Assembly (NCBI GenBank): GCA_009746045.1
Contig: RPFO01000667.1
Span: forward strand, 92,082 to 156,081
Source of the DNA: Mesostigma viride
Taxonomy: Eukaryota > Streptophyta > Mesostigmatophyceae > Mesostigmatales > Mesostigmataceae
DNA length: 64,000 nucleotides
Reading direction: 5' to 3'
Every line of letters starts with the position of its first letter. Within the stretch, counting starts at the first letter, position 1. The notes beneath the pieces were generated by a model. That model was not told the origin of the DNA. It saw nothing but the letters and a program-made list of their open reading frames with translations, and did no database searches. Shown here piece after piece: positions 22,359 to 34,249 of the stretch. The position numbers and the translations under genes are program-made.

Positions 22359-22968
22359 TAACCGCTAGTTCCGCCGACTGATCAGCTATCTCCATGAATT
22401 CTACGGCCCGTAAAAGGTCACAGGGGTTCTCATCTACCTCAGCATCACCCTCAGCCGGAAGCCAAGGGAACACCTCCCGTAGGCAGGTACGGCCCACATG
22501 GGTAGAGAGGTAGGAGAACACACGGCAGCACCGGAGAACCGCATCTATCTGTCCCAGGGCGGGACAGCTGGAACCACACCCCAACAAACAGTGTCCGGCA
22601 TCGTCGAACCCGTGCAGGACAAGCTGGTGCGGCTCATCAGGGGAAGGACCATACCACGTGACCCCGAAGAGGGCCGCCCTGACTAAGCCCGCATGTTGGG
22701 CCTGAAGGGCCGGCTGCACAACGCCACCCGGGTAACTTGATCGCGACACCCAGCGGCCCGGAAGGGCCTCGAAATACAGCTCAGGGTCCGGTGGGGGCGG
22801 GGACGGCAGCGAGCTCTCAGCCGGAGGGGTAGGCTCTGACATTACGGCTGCGGAGGGGAGGGGACAACCAACCATCCGTCGACAGCAGACATAACATAAG
22901 AGAGGAGAAGGTCTACAACTAGAGCTTATGCAGGGTTTTATACTCCTGCAGCAGGCGACTACACCCAT
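22186..22968 (-). CDS. Unknown ORF downstream of integrase (ORF a)
   Basis: 260 codons from the first Met at 22968. A likelier start is the internal Met at the MSEPTPPAES segment, because the preceding Cys-rich stretch overlaps the integrase end. It holds a plausible domain (ELYFEALPGRWVSRSSYPGG, FGVTWYGPSPDEPHQLVLHG, LREVFPWLPAEGDAEVDENP) followed by an Ala/Ser/Pro-rich tail that overlaps the next ORF. No family recognised. It is inside the LTR boundaries, so it belongs to the chromovirus. Confidence 0.55.
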   Translation of the reverse strand: MGVVACCRSIKPCISSSCRPSPLLCYVCCRRMVGCPLPSAAVMSEPTPPAESSLPSPPPPDPELYFEALPGRWVSRSSYPGGVVQPALQAQHAGLVRAALFGVTWYGPSPDEPHQLVLHGFDDAGHCLLGCGSSCPALGQIDAVLRCCRVFSYLSTHVGRTCLREVFPWLPAEGDAEVDENPCDLLRAVEFMEIADQSAELAVSGPAPSGAPAEVHYTPDYSASSAASASSASVPPSPVPSSPRSTRDVAVTRAYPFGFA

Positions 22969-24187
22969 CTAGTTCACTCTCAGTATACCAGACCTTATCT
23001 ACCTCACTACGAGCATACATCCACTTCACCTTATACTGGCGCTGGGTACCGCGGCCTTTTTTGATATCTCTATGGGCCACGATACCCTCTACCTCATCCT
23101 CTACCTCACCAGTATCCGGGTTATGCTCTAAAGGGGCAGGGGCTAATTCTCTACCAGCGAACGTGCTCTGATGATAGAGCTTCAGCTGGCTTCTATGAAA
23201 GGTGCGAGAGTGGGTCTGCCAAGAGGTAGGAATATCTATCTCATACAGAAAATTACCTACTCTAGACAACACAAGGAAGGGTCCTAAGAAGGCGGGCCTA
23301 AGTTTCACTTTCAGTTCAGCTTCGAACTTATGAGCGAAGCGGCCAACACGAGGGCCTTCTACTAAGACTAAATCTCCTATTTCTATCTCAGGTGCTCTTC
23401 TATCTAATGAGGCACGCAACCTAGCAAGGTATTTGGCCTGCGCCCTATGGTACCCTGCAATAGCGTTGTCGTGTGCATTCTTCATCTTATCTAATAACGC
23501 CTGCACACCTTCTACAGTATCCCGGGACACATCATCCTTGTCCCTTAAAGGACTAGCTAAGAGAGAGGTAGGGGTAAGAGGTTGTCTACCAGTATCTAGG
23601 AAGAAGGGCGTATAACCATGCGCAGCCTGAGGGCAGTTGTTAAGGGAAAACTCTACCAAACATAGGTAATCCTCCCAATCACTCCCAGAGCCATTCACAT
23701 AGTGACGCAGAGCTTCTTCCACTACCCTATTCAAACGTTCTACTAAATGAGACGAGGAGGAGTGGTAGGCAGTACCGAAGGTGACCTTGGTACCGATAGC
23801 AGCGAAGAACTGCTGCCAAAAATCAGAAGTAAATAACTTATCCTTATCACTAATAAACTGCCTACTCAAACCATGATATCTATATACGTTATTAAGGTAT
23901 AGGCGTGCGCAATCGCGTGCGGTGAGTTCTAAGGGACACGGCACGAGATGACACATACGAGTAAAACGATCTACAAAAACAAGGATCTGGGCGTTACCTC
24001 TATCATTCTTCCTAAAAGGTCCCACAAAATCCATCATAATGGAGTCCCACGGCATGATGGGATCAGGTAAGGTCCTAGGCTCTGCTATCTGTCCTACATT
24101 GTTGGGTTTCATCTCCTGGCAAGATTGACAGGTTCTAACATACTCATCTACATCCTTTAAAAGGGAAGGCCAGTAGTAAGAGCGGGC
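22919..24187 (-). pseudogene. Integrase catalytic core and chromodomain of the chromovirus
   Basis: Reads from the CACTA insertion point (ARSYYWPSLLKDVDEYV, CQSCQ, the last zinc-binding Cys pair) into a DDE core. Numbered from Met at 24112, the catalytic residues are Asp28 (MMDFVGPF), Asp89 (QFISDKDKL) and Glu125 (SHLVERLN), 35 residues apart for the last pair as in retroviral-type integrases. The C-terminal 60 residues are a chromodomain (EVEGIVAHRDIKKG, QYKVKWMY, VWYTESELDG), which binds methylated histone tails in chromoviruses and guides integration. The N-terminal HHCC part lies beyond the CACTA element, at 29180-29435. Confidence 0.88.
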
Positions 24188-24203
24188 TACACTAGGAAGT
24201 CGG

Positions 24204-24620
24204 GTTCTGAGATTTTTCTCAGGATCCTGAGATTTCCTGAGATTTTTCTCAGGATTCCTGAGATTTTCTCAGGATTTCCTGAGATTTCCTGATTTTTTTC
24301 TCAGGATATCAGGAGAAATCCTGAGAAACCCTGAGACTTTTCTCAGGATTCCTGATATTATATCAGGACTTCCTCTTGAGAATCTTGAGAAGTGCCTGAG
24401 ATGCGTCTCGCGAAACACTGAGAAACACTGAGATTCGTAAAAAAATCCTGAGAAATCCTGAGATCCTGAGAAAACCCGCTGAATCAGAAAAAATCAGGAA
24501 AATCAGGACACTTAACAGCACAAAAAATCAGGAAAATCAGGACACTTAGCATGGCACAAAAAATCAGGAAAATCAGGACACTGAGCATGACACTTGAGAA
24601 CTCTCAAGTGCATGAAGACA
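24204..24620. repeat. Left subterminal repeats of the CACTA element
   Basis: Many direct and inverted copies of CTGAGATTT / AAATCTCAGG and related TCAGGAAAATCAGG motifs. In CACTA elements such repeats bind the transposon's DNA-binding protein. Confidence 0.75.
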
Positions 24621-24755
24621 GGACACTTATGCAATATATGTGGATGCAGAAATGATGCAGTTGACACACATGTTCATTGGAAATAAATAAATATAAGTGT
24701 GACAAGCACACAACAAGTTACATCAATCCATCATTACATTATATTAGGAATATAA

Positions 24756-25751
24756 TCAATCCCACTCCTCATCAGTGTATGCAGCACTGTCAGAGTCCGC
24801 ATAATTTACTACCACACGTTGCCTCTCACTTCTCCTTTGTGTGGGAATGCATGCCTCACCGTCGCTGCTCAGCGACAAATCACTAGCAATGTCATCAGGG
24901 CTTGATGCGCTGCCACTAGCCGCTGCCATGGACTTGCCAGCAATGCTCTTGCCACGCGAGCGGTTTGGTGCAGCGGCTGTGTGTGTTTCTACCAATGTGT
25001 CCGCAGTGCGCTTGCCACGCGAGCGGCTTGGTGCAGTGGTTGCTTGTGGTTCTACCAATGTGCCAACAGTGCGCTTGCCACGTGAGCGATTAGGTGCAGT
25101 GGTTGCTTGTGGCTCCGCAGCCATGCGTGCAGTGGTTGCTTGTGGATCTATGGGTGCAGTGCGATTACCTTGTGAACGACCTCGTGTTGTCATGTCTCTT
25201 CGCTTAACACACAGTGTCACCTTGCGCTGCAGGTTCATATCAGCATACACGTCTGTGGTTCTCAGCTGAGCACCTGCAGCACGGGATAATACATGCTGGG
25301 CTGCACTACACGTTTCCTTTACCATTTGCCACGGCAATTTACAGTGCACGATGGCTATCTCAGGTGCATACTCTGGATCAACTACAAAACCAACTGAACA
25401 TACACTCCCGGGAAGGACTAAAGCATCCTGCTTGGGCGCTCGCTCCCCTAAAGGTATAAGCGTCAATCCCTCTAAAGGGAGCTCTTTCACAGAACCGACA
25501 TCAAACAGAGCGACCTTTAAAAGAACTTGCCTACTCCATCCTTCCGTCGGGGCACGGAGGAAACTATGCAGAATGTGTGTGATGCGGCCATACCTAACCC
25601 CCTCTTTACCATAAACCATTACTCCCGAGTTGCGATGGCGAACAGTTTGTCGAAGGTCGGCGACTGCAGTTCGGTAATTGCTGCCATTGATGTGGATTGA
25701 GTCATGCTCGTCACAAGCAGGCTCCATGCCACACACCGCCGCCGTAATCAT
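24756..25751 (-). pseudogene. CACTA transposase-like C-terminal fragment
   Basis: 331 codons. The N-terminal 110 residues resemble the DUF4216-type domain near the C-terminus of plant TNP2-like transposases (RNSGVMVYGKEGVRYGRITH, VLLKVALFDVG). The second half is a degenerate repeat of about 28 residues (ATTAPNRSRGKRT and variants, four or five copies) and a Ser/Asp-rich tail. No catalytic core is present, so it cannot transpose the element by itself. The family assignment rests on short motifs and on the CACTA context. Confidence 0.55.
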
Positions 25752-28700
25752 CGTGGGGAGGCGTGGCTCCTGGTTTTGCGTGATCCATTGCTTTCTATCT
25801 GAGCAAGTGACTTGACTAGTGCGAGACCCAAAGTGGAAATGCCGTGTCTATTCCGGCCTAACATGGCTGATGAAGGCGTTTATGGAATGGTGCGGCTAGG
25901 TGCAGGGTTGTGTTGCCTACCATGGCTGCTGAAGGCGTTCATGGGTGCGGCTAGGTGCAAGGTCGCGTTGCCTAATCGCAACCTTTCTAAATTTTTCGCT
26001 CGTTGGACCAACGGTCTACCAGGTAACGGTTAAGAGAGGTAGGGCGCGAAGTTGAAAGTTTGGAACGGCACTGTCGTCATGCGGCTATTTCACGGCATCA
26101 TAACGGCCTTTATTTCAGTTATGTTCAGTTCAGTTTATTCCCACGCCGGTTCCCTAGCCTTGCCCGTACCGGCTTCGGAATAAACGGATGCCGGAACCGT
26201 ATCCTTGTTCCAATTTTTAACAGGCAGGTACTACTTATATAAAGCCCGAACTAAGAGCTCTTTTGTAGAATGTTCTCACTGCCTAATTGCTTTAGTGACT
26301 TTGCGTTAATAATTGTCGGCTGTCAGTCTGTCAGCCAACAATCAGAAATCGTTGTCGCACTTTATAACCTGCTCCAATGGTTGTCCGGCAAAGGCAGGAC
26401 CAAGCGTTTTCTAGGGTCTGGCAGGACGGCGGTTTTTTAAATGCCTGTGGCTTTCATTGGTGAATACTAGTTACTGTACCTGTAAATTTATCGGCAGTTT
26501 GCGGCTCCGACCGTTCTAAAAGGCTTTGAGACAAGTAGTAACCAGTGGAAAGGTAAGATGTCATGACAATACGGAAGATCGCTTGGCTGGAATCACTCGA
26601 GACATTCCGCCTGCCGCTGGCTACGGATGTGACCTAGTCGCAATCTTTTTTTTTGCGCAAATTCAAAAAAACGCGTCTGACGTAGCCCTAGCCGTTGTTC
26701 GCAGTCAAGTCAGTGCTGGGGCTAGCGGGCAGTGAGGGCACATACACGCTAGCTCGAGCGATGGGGCAACCGATTTCCATACGTAACCAATGAATGCAAC
26801 CACCGAATAACAAGCGCTGCAGGTGTGGCAGCAGGGGTGGCAGCGAGAACCGCACTAGAAGCGGTTCTAGTAGCGACGACATGTGAGTGACATAAGTAAC
26901 GGAGAATAAACAGAGCGAGATTCTGGAGCTATCCAAAACCTACAAGGCCGTCATGGACAGGCTGTGATCGAAGAGGAATGGAGCCGGGAAAATGAGCAAC
27001 TGCGTAGCTGAGCAAGGATACTTATGAGAATTGCTTGGCAGGTTGCATTGGAAGGCCCATAGACCGCAAAAGCGGCATTCTGAGCAAAAGCTGGTTTCTT
27101 AGTATAGCATGAACTCTGAATACTTGATTTCTTGTCCTCTTACATGCGTGGTCAAGTTCATGAAGATGACCATCATGAAGTACCGTCCTTGGGCATTTTT
27201 GTGCGTACATGCCCGTTTGTTGTCAAAGCACGTCCATGCAGACCTGAATCCCATGCAAGCCCCAAGCGTCAATTGCGACTATCTTTGCAAAGGAAAAGCA
27301 TCTAGACGTGTTCTGATGAAGCCAGTAAGGTCAAATGTTTCATGGTGCTTCCTCATAAGCCACATAGTAGATTAGATACTAACTTGGTTGGTCCATGCGT
27401 GAGTATGTGCATGTTGTCATCAGTTTGCTACCTACTTTTTAATTACCTTGCCTACTTACTAGCTTTGTTATTGAAGGTATTTTCCTAATTTTGCACTGGA
27501 ATTCATTCCTTACATCACTACTATTCTTTCTCCCCTTTGCAATCGCAACAGGAGGGACGGAATGTTATCTTCTCCGCGGTCATGAGGTTGTCCCTTCTGC
27601 GTGGTAAGTGTCATAAAGTTGATTAGTCCCTTGGTCCCTCACTTGCTCCTTGCTTCCTTGCATGCTTGCTTGCTGAGTTCGATAAACCCCTTGCTTCCTT
27701 GCATGCTTGTTTCCGTCTTTGCGTGCTTGCTTGCTTCTTTGCGTGGTTGCTTTCTTCCTTGATTAGGCCCTTGCTTGGTTGTTTAGCCGCTTGCTGAATT
27801 TGATTAGTTCCTTGCTTTATTCCCTTGCTTCCTTGCATGCGTGCTTCCTGAATGTAATTAGTCCCTTGCTTCCTTTCTTAGTCCCATGCTTCCTTTGTAA
27901 GCCACTCTTCCTCGCATGCTTGCTGAATTTAATTAATGCCTTGCTTCCTTTGATATGACCTTGCCTACTTGGTTAGGCCGTTCCTTCCCTGCATGCTTGA
28001 CCACTTGCTGAATGGAATCAGTCCCCTGATTCCTTTGTTAGGCCCTTGCTTCCTTTGTTAGCCCCTCTTCCTTGCATGCTTGCAATTGCTTGCTTGCTGA
28101 ATCTAATCAGTCCCTTGCTTCCTTTGTTACGCCCTTGCTTCCTTATTTAGCCACTCTCGTCCTTGCGCGCATGTACGCTTGCTTGCTGAATTCAATTAGT
28201 CCCTTGCCCTGAAGAAATTTAGTCTAGTTACCCTGGAGCTTCACAGTTAATAAACGTGTTTTCCCTTTTTCAATGCATCGGTCATATGCAATGTCGTGGT
28301 TTCTTGGTCTTGCACATCTCAATAATGGCGGTGCTAGGCTTTCACTTGGGTCACCCTTTCAATGTTTTGTACCAGTCAGAAGTATCTTTTTTTATGCCGA
28401 GCATGATGTTGTTTGCTATGCCTTTGGTCTGGTTAGGTGTACATGTGCACATGCTGCAGCCCAGCGTTTCTAATCATGGTCCTGTTTAATGCCTTTTTTC
28501 CCCCTTCCTGGTTTATGCGTGCAGGTAAATGTGCAACGAAGCACAGTTTGGCAGAGTATATGAAGAACCAAATGATCTACAAGATCTGCCAAACGATGAA
28601 GAAACAATCCTCTTTTTGTTGTGATTTATTTTTTGCCTATGAATAAAAGATTTTTTAAATAATATTTATCAATGTAATAAATGCACTGATTGTGAGTCAT

Positions 28701-28780
28701 GCCCCTGTTGTAATCATCTTGCATGGTCGTATTTCTGTTGGTCCCTGATAACACCATTTTTTTGTCCCAGAATGGCTGGA
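25752..28780. other. Noncoding interior of the CACTA element
   Basis: No recognisable gene. At about 27620-28210 there is a degenerate minisatellite built of TTGCTTCCTTGCATGC, TGAATTTAATTAGTCCC and related words. The rest shows no clear repeats or RNA genes. Confidence 0.55.
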
Positions 28781-29163
28781 GAATTCGCCTGTGCATGTTC
28801 TTGATTTTCTTGAGATTCTACTCGTTTTTTTGTCCTGAGATTTTCTTGAGATTCTACTCGTTTTTTTGTCCTGAGATTGTCCTGAGATTGTCCTGAGATT
28901 TTGTCCTGAGATTTTCACTACAAAGTCAAAATCTCAAGACCTGAGTTTTTCACCAGAAATCTCAGGACCCGAGGTGTGCACTTACCAGATTTTGTGAAGA
29001 CGAAAAAAATCAGGAAAAATCAGGGCAATCTCAGGAAAAATTAAGAAAAATCTCAAGACGATCTCAAGACAATCTCAAGATATCTCAGGATTTCTCAGGA
29101 TTTCTCAGGATTTCTCAAAAAAAAACTCAGGACGATATCAAGAAATATCAGGACGAATTTTTT
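28780..29163. repeat. Right subterminal repeats of the CACTA element
   Basis: Clustered TCCTGAGATT and AATCTCAGGA motifs mirror those at the left end. Confidence 0.75.
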
Positions 29164-29179
29164 CCGACTTCCTAGTGTA

Positions 29180-29579
29180 CTAGGTCCCGTACCCGTTTAC
29201 CACCCTGGTGAGCAGCTAAGTCATGCAACTCAAAGAGCAAGGAGGAGCGACAGATAGGAGGGACATACAGGCGCCATTGAGGGGGAGAATCTGCTATCTG
29301 CACATATAAAAATCCACCTACAAATTTACAAGGGTGCTTGCCTAATTGTTGGGGATGGGCAGCAATGGCAGCTAATGCTTCCGGCTCAGTGGCCGTAAAT
29401 CTACTAATAAGACGTTCGAGATCAGAGGTAGGCATCGCTACAGAGGTATCCAGAACAGGTTTAAAGAGATCTCCTACCGCCTTGCCAAAGAGAAGGGGAG
29501 GTCCTAGAGGGACTATGTGTTCATAAGACTTTCCTGACCTAGTCGCTATATGGCTAAGCGGTATAGAAATTTTATTTTT
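29180..29579 (-). pseudogene. Integrase N-terminal (HHCC) part of the chromovirus
   Basis: Encodes LYVPPICRSSLLFELHDLAA and HQGGKRVRDLV, the two zinc-binding His residues that begin a Ty3 integrase; the Cys pair lies past the CACTA insertion at 24150-24187. The frame is separated from RNase H by a shift at the G-rich run around 29580-29592. Confidence 0.8.
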
Positions 29580-31975
29580 CCCCTCCCCCCCACCGAGACC
29601 ACAGGAAGGGCCTCACACGGGAGAGAGAGTCCTACGTGAGAAAGGAGATCAGGCATGCGAACAGCTGTATGAAAGAGGTAGGCATAGGATTCATCATCAG
29701 GTAGTTCACCATACGGGGTTACACCCATAGTAGTAGGAACTAGAGTAGTATTGAGAACATCAAGGTCCTCGAAAAAGGAGTAATCTGCACGACGGGAGAG
29801 TGCATCTGGTACTATGTTATCTACACCCTTAACATACTGAAGTTTAAAAGGGGAGAACTGTGCTAAAAACTCCATCCAGCGCGCTTGACGAGGGGTAAGG
29901 TTGGGTTGTGAGAGAAGATGGGTAAGAGGGCGGTGATCTGTCTGGATAACTAATCTATAAGGATCAAGCTCACAGGGTTCATTCAGACAAACATCAAATT
30001 GAGCACCTTTAAGGAAGTGCTGCCACGCGTGGCAACAATACACCACAGCTAATAGTTCTTGCTGGTGTACGGGATAGTTACGCTCCGCAGGAAGCATTGT
30101 CCTAGAGATATACTCAATTGGCTGTAAGCCCTGACCCTGATCCTGGAGAAGGACGCCCCCTATAGCTACCTTGCTAGCATCTGTAGCTACAACAAAGGGT
30201 TTAGTAGTATCCGGTAGGATGAGTACGGGAGGGGAGAGGAGTAGGGATTTTAGACACTGAAAAGCCGACTGACATTCACTACTCCAAACAAAGGGGATAT
30301 CCTTCTTTAATAGATGATTAATAGGGGCTGCTATAGTTGCGAAACGCGGGATAAAACGCCTATAGTAAGAAGCAATTCCTAGGAAACTACGTACACCTTT
30401 AACGTCGGTAGGGGTAGGCCATTCCTGAATTGACTTAGTCTTGTCGGGTCGGTAGCAACCCCGGCATCTGACAGAACGTGCCCTAAGAAGGGACACTTCT
30501 ACCAGAGCGAACTTTAGCACGGCGCGCCCATAAAGAATTTTCAGCCATGATTTCTAGTACTTTCTTTAAATCACGTAGGTGCGTTTCAAAATCAGGAGAA
30601 TAAATAAGGATATCATCTAAGTAAGCTTGAGCACAAGAACGGTCATGCTCAGATAAGAAACAGAGGAGAAGGAAGGATCCTTTAAATCAGAGGACACTTG
30701 AGGAAGGTGGGAATTTCCCATAACAGGTCTAAGCACTTCATTCATTAACATTTGGAAAGAGGCAGGAGAGTTACAGAGTCCCATAGCCGCTACTCTAAAC
30801 TGATAGTGCCCAAAAGGGGTAGCAAAGGCGGTTTTGTGGCAATCCTCAGGAGCTATACGTAGTTGCCAAAAACCATCCGCACAATCTAGTACTGTGAAAC
30901 AGGTAGAACCTTTAACCTTATTAAATATATCATCAATACGAGGTAGAGGGTATTTAGACTTCACAGTAATATCGTTTAACTTCCTATAATCAGTAACTAG
31001 GCGAAACTTGCCATTTGGCTTAGGAACTAACAGGACACCAGCGGAATAGGGGGAGTTACTAGGCTCTATCAATCCTGCTTCTAATAGTGATACTAAAATC
31101 TGTTTTAGTTCCTTTAATTCTGTAGGGCCCATTCTATACATCGGAGAGTGCGTAGGAACTGCACCGTCCTTGATAACTACACGGTGTAAAACAGAACGAG
31201 GAGGAGGATAAGAAGGAGTCTTTTCTTCAAATACTTTTGAGGAATCTATCACAGCCATGTATCTGACTATTTCATTTTCAGTAAATCCCACTCCTATTGT
31301 ATCCACTGTATTTACATCTATATCCACACTATTATTAGTGATAGGTATCTCCTGTACTTCTAACTGAAGGAACATACATAATAGGTATCCATATTCCTTT
31401 AGTTCAGATCGCAATTCGTCATTGGACATTAATACTTCAGGTATAGGTCTCACAGGAGGATCAACAGGTGTAGGAGGAGTAATATCTACCAAGGATAAAT
31501 TTTCTAATCTATAATGACGTTCTGGTACCCAGTAAGAGCTATCTGGAAACCAAATGACCATAGTATCATAATTAATAGTGATTTTATTATCCTGGTGCCA
31601 ATCTAATCCTAGTAATACATCAGCTGTAGTGATAGGGCCTATAGTGGCCGTCAGGTTGACCGTACGTCCTTGTATGACCAGGGGAAGGGACACCGTACCC
31701 GGGGAATGACTGGTGCGACCGTCAGCATAATGGACAGTGACAGTTTTTGTGTGAGGGGTAGGGACTAGTCCTAAACGCCTAACTAGGGCCTCGCTCACAA
31801 AGGAGCTAGCCGCACCGCTATCCACTAACACAGAGACATTCAAGAGTTCATCAGCATGCAGGAAGGGGTCTACAACAGTATGAGGGACGGTTAAGCCACC
31901 ATTCAAGAACATAAGAGGACGCACACGTAGTGGTAGGGATGATTCAGCTCCTACAGAGGTTATAAAAACAGGCAA
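29546..31975 (-). pseudogene. Protease, reverse transcriptase and RNase H of the chromovirus
   Basis: The upstream ORF (30617-31975) holds an aspartic protease (VLVDSGAASSF, catalytic DSG) and the RT fingers and palm (GKFRLVTDYRKLNDITV, YPLPRIDDIF, VLDCADGFWQLRI). The active-site box AQAYLDDILIYSP is in a different frame at about 30570-30625. The connection and RNase H follow in the ORF 29546-30520 (FLGIASYYRRFIP, FVVATDASKVAIGG, LVIQTDHRPL, DALSRR). About 35 extra residues between the VLRPVMGN block and YLDD are unusual. At least two frame breaks make the copy non-coding as one protein. Confidence 0.85.
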
Positions 31976-32018
31976 ACAAAAATTATTATCTGGGGTACTA
32001 TCTAAGGACCTGTCCAGG

Positions 32019-33765
32019 TTACCCCCGGCTGACAGGCCTACTGTTCCCCCTCCCCCCCAAATCCATAGGAACTAACCCCGAAGAAGACCCTGGCGGAAAA
32101 GCCACTGCTGGAGGGTCACGAGGGATTGAAGAGGGTGCGGGAGCCTGATTATCATAGGGGAACCCTGGGGATCCTGTCTGCACAGCATTCAGCCTACTAG
32201 GGGTAGCTGAAGGAATGCGTCCTGAAGTGGGACGAATAGGAGCACGCTGAGGGGTACGAGGAGGGCGAGCGTCGGGATGAGGGGGAGCACCCGAAAGGAA
32301 CTTGGGGCACTCACGTTTAAGATGACCTACTTCCTTACAATGATAGCAGGTGATATGAGAGACATCCAGAGCTGAAAGGTCAGTCACACAGATATCTAAT
32401 TCTTCTACATAGGAGTTCTCCTCCTCGGGGTAAGGCTAATATTATTAATACGGGAACGGGTAGGAAGAGAAGGCGTGGAGAAGAAATCTGCTACTCGTAA
32501 AAGATGCTGGCGCACATGCTTGAGGGGCAGGTCAGTAAAACGGTAGGCAGAGAACTGGCGCTTGACTTCACGCAATAAGGGTCTACTGAGGCCCTGAAGG
32601 AAGCGGGCACGTACTTCTGCGCCCGACAAATCCCTAATTCGTACCATCTGGGCATCAAACTCTTTCATATATTCTTTGAAGGACTTGGTACCCTGCTGCA
32701 AGGTGCCAAAGGATAATCTATCCTGCCAATCTGCATCGGGAGGGACTAAATGGTTCTCTAAACGCTTGAACAATTCTGCTACCGAGTTTGGGTAGGCATG
32801 AGAGGCAAGAGACTCACACTGGATGAGGTTAGCAAGTTCAGGAGTTATGCAGGTAGTAAGATAATGAGGGACTAGTACAGCATCAGAGAGGCGCCACCTA
32901 TTGTGGTTCTGCCAGGACTCTGTGTTCTGGGTGAGCAACATAATGAAAGTGAAAAACTGTTGAGGGGAAGACTTGACATCCAGCTTAGGAAGGTTGGCAA
33001 AGAGGGGAAGAGCAGGAGGCTTAGGGGGATTAGAAGAATCAGTTTTTCCCATAGGGCCACTATCTTCCACTGCTACATAAGCGGGATAGAAGGAAGGGAT
33101 AGGAAAAGTCTTGGGTAGGGGTCTAGAGGGAGCCACCGTTTCAGGATGGTGCCCATAGGAGAAGGGAACAGTATATTGCTCACGAAGAGAGAATAGGCAA
33201 AATGATCATAATTCCTATCATCTAGGGGCATGGTACTGAAATCATTATTAACTTCTAAATCAGCCACACGGGTAGGGACCTGGGCAGCCTCATAGGCCGT
33301 CTCAGGGTAGGACCAGGAAGCAGGTGGGTAAAAGGGAACTGCACTAGGGCGCCCAGAAGGGCCGACAGGGGCCGAGGTACGACCCGTGTTAATAGCAGGC
33401 ATTGAAGGCACAGGGTGGGAAGGAGGCCTAGAAGCATTGTTAGTGTGTGAGGACCTGCTGGAGGGGTGAGCCAAGGTTGCAGAAGGGGCAGGGGCCTGGT
33501 TCACAACAAAAGAAGGTTCATCACTAAATCTGACTTGGGAAATACGTTGTTCATAGGTAGGTGGGGTAATTGAGGGACGACGGCGACCACCAGCAACAGG
33601 AGAAGGAGGTGAGGTACGCAGAATACCTTGAGGGGTGAGATGGTGTACCGTTTCCAAGGAGTCCCGTCGGTTACCACGAGTATTGTTATTGTTAGTGTTA
33701 TTAGTATTATTATTATTATTATTATTGGTAGGTATAGGCGACATATCTCCACCCACTGGATCCAT
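32019..33765 (-). pseudogene. gag of the chromovirus
   Basis: Three consecutive open segments in different frames. 33073-33765 has an Asn repeat from an ATT microsatellite and a Pro/Ser-rich region. 32405-33136 has the capsid-like domain (FTFIMLLTQNTESWQ, TLQQGTKSFKEYMKEFD, VRARFLQGLSRPLL). 32019-32387 has the nucleic-acid-binding CCHC knuckle (CYHCKEVGHLKREC). Each junction is an offset of the -1 type. With three of them I favour decay over programmed shifting. Confidence 0.8.
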
Positions 33766-33856
33766 CTTTAATTACGTAAAGGAATAGGAATCTAGAAGAA
33801 AGCAACAAAGGAAAAAGGAAAAACCTTGAAGGTATGCAGCAGGAACAAAATTAAAA

Positions 33857-34249
33857 TCAATCCTTTTTAACAACAGTAATGGATAGGGAACCAAACTCCA
33901 AAGTGAGAGGAGTATCTGAAGCAGATGCAGATGCAGCCCGTTTAGGGGGAGAAGAAGGAGGGGTAGCAAAGACTAGAGCTTCTACAGGAGGACGACCATG
34001 AGGAATAGGGCGTACATGAAGGCCTAAATCTGTTTGGCTATGATCTATAAGGAACTGCTGAGCTTCTTCGAAGGACATAAATTTCTTGTACCTAATTACG
34101 TTGTATACACGATTCTGAACGATCTTCCTAGCGTCGGACCAAGAAAGGAAAATGGAGGACCATTGAGGCGTAATCACTACGTAATATTTAGCTAGACTAT
34201 TATCGCTAGAAGAATGGGAAGGAGCAGTAAAAGATCGCCGTTGGCTCAT
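33857..34249 (-). CDS. Small leader ORF with RNase H1-type hybrid-binding domain
   Basis: 130 codons, first ORF after the 5' LTR leader. Residues 21-68 (KYYVVITPQWSSIFLSW, KFMSFEEAQQFL) match the pattern of the RNase H1 N-terminal / caulimovirus-viroplasmin domain: YYVV, then W near 16 residues later, then FxSFEEAxxFL. That domain binds RNA-DNA hybrids and double-stranded RNA. The C-terminal part is Ser/Pro/Ala-rich with a basic PPKRAA patch. It is separate from gag. A role in handling reverse-transcription intermediates is an inference. Confidence 0.65.
   Translation of the reverse strand: MSQRRSFTAPSHSSSDNSLAKYYVVITPQWSSIFLSWSDARKIVQNRVYNVIRYKKFMSFEEAQQFLIDHSQTDLGLHVRPIPHGRPPVEALVFATPPSSPPKRAASASASDTPLTLEFGSLSITVVKKD

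Larger units (their letters stand above)
24190..29177. mobile_element. CACTA (EnSpm) transposon inserted in the chromovirus integrase
   Basis: 4988 bp with 14-bp inverted ends CACTAGGAAGTCGG / CCGACTTCCTAGTG, flanked by TA on both sides (24188-24189, 29178-29179). CACTA ends and dense subterminal repeats of the CTGAGAT type, in both orientations, are hallmarks of this superfamily. It carries a single transposase-derived ORF remnant (24756-25751) and otherwise noncoding, microsatellite-rich DNA, so it is probably non-autonomous. A 2-bp duplication is shorter than the 3 bp usual for plant CACTA elements. Confidence 0.85.

Noticed and set aside
31975..33765. Programmed frameshifts in chromovirus gag
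   Set aside because: Several breaks, no consistent slippery site, and the copy is damaged elsewhere, so decay is simpler.
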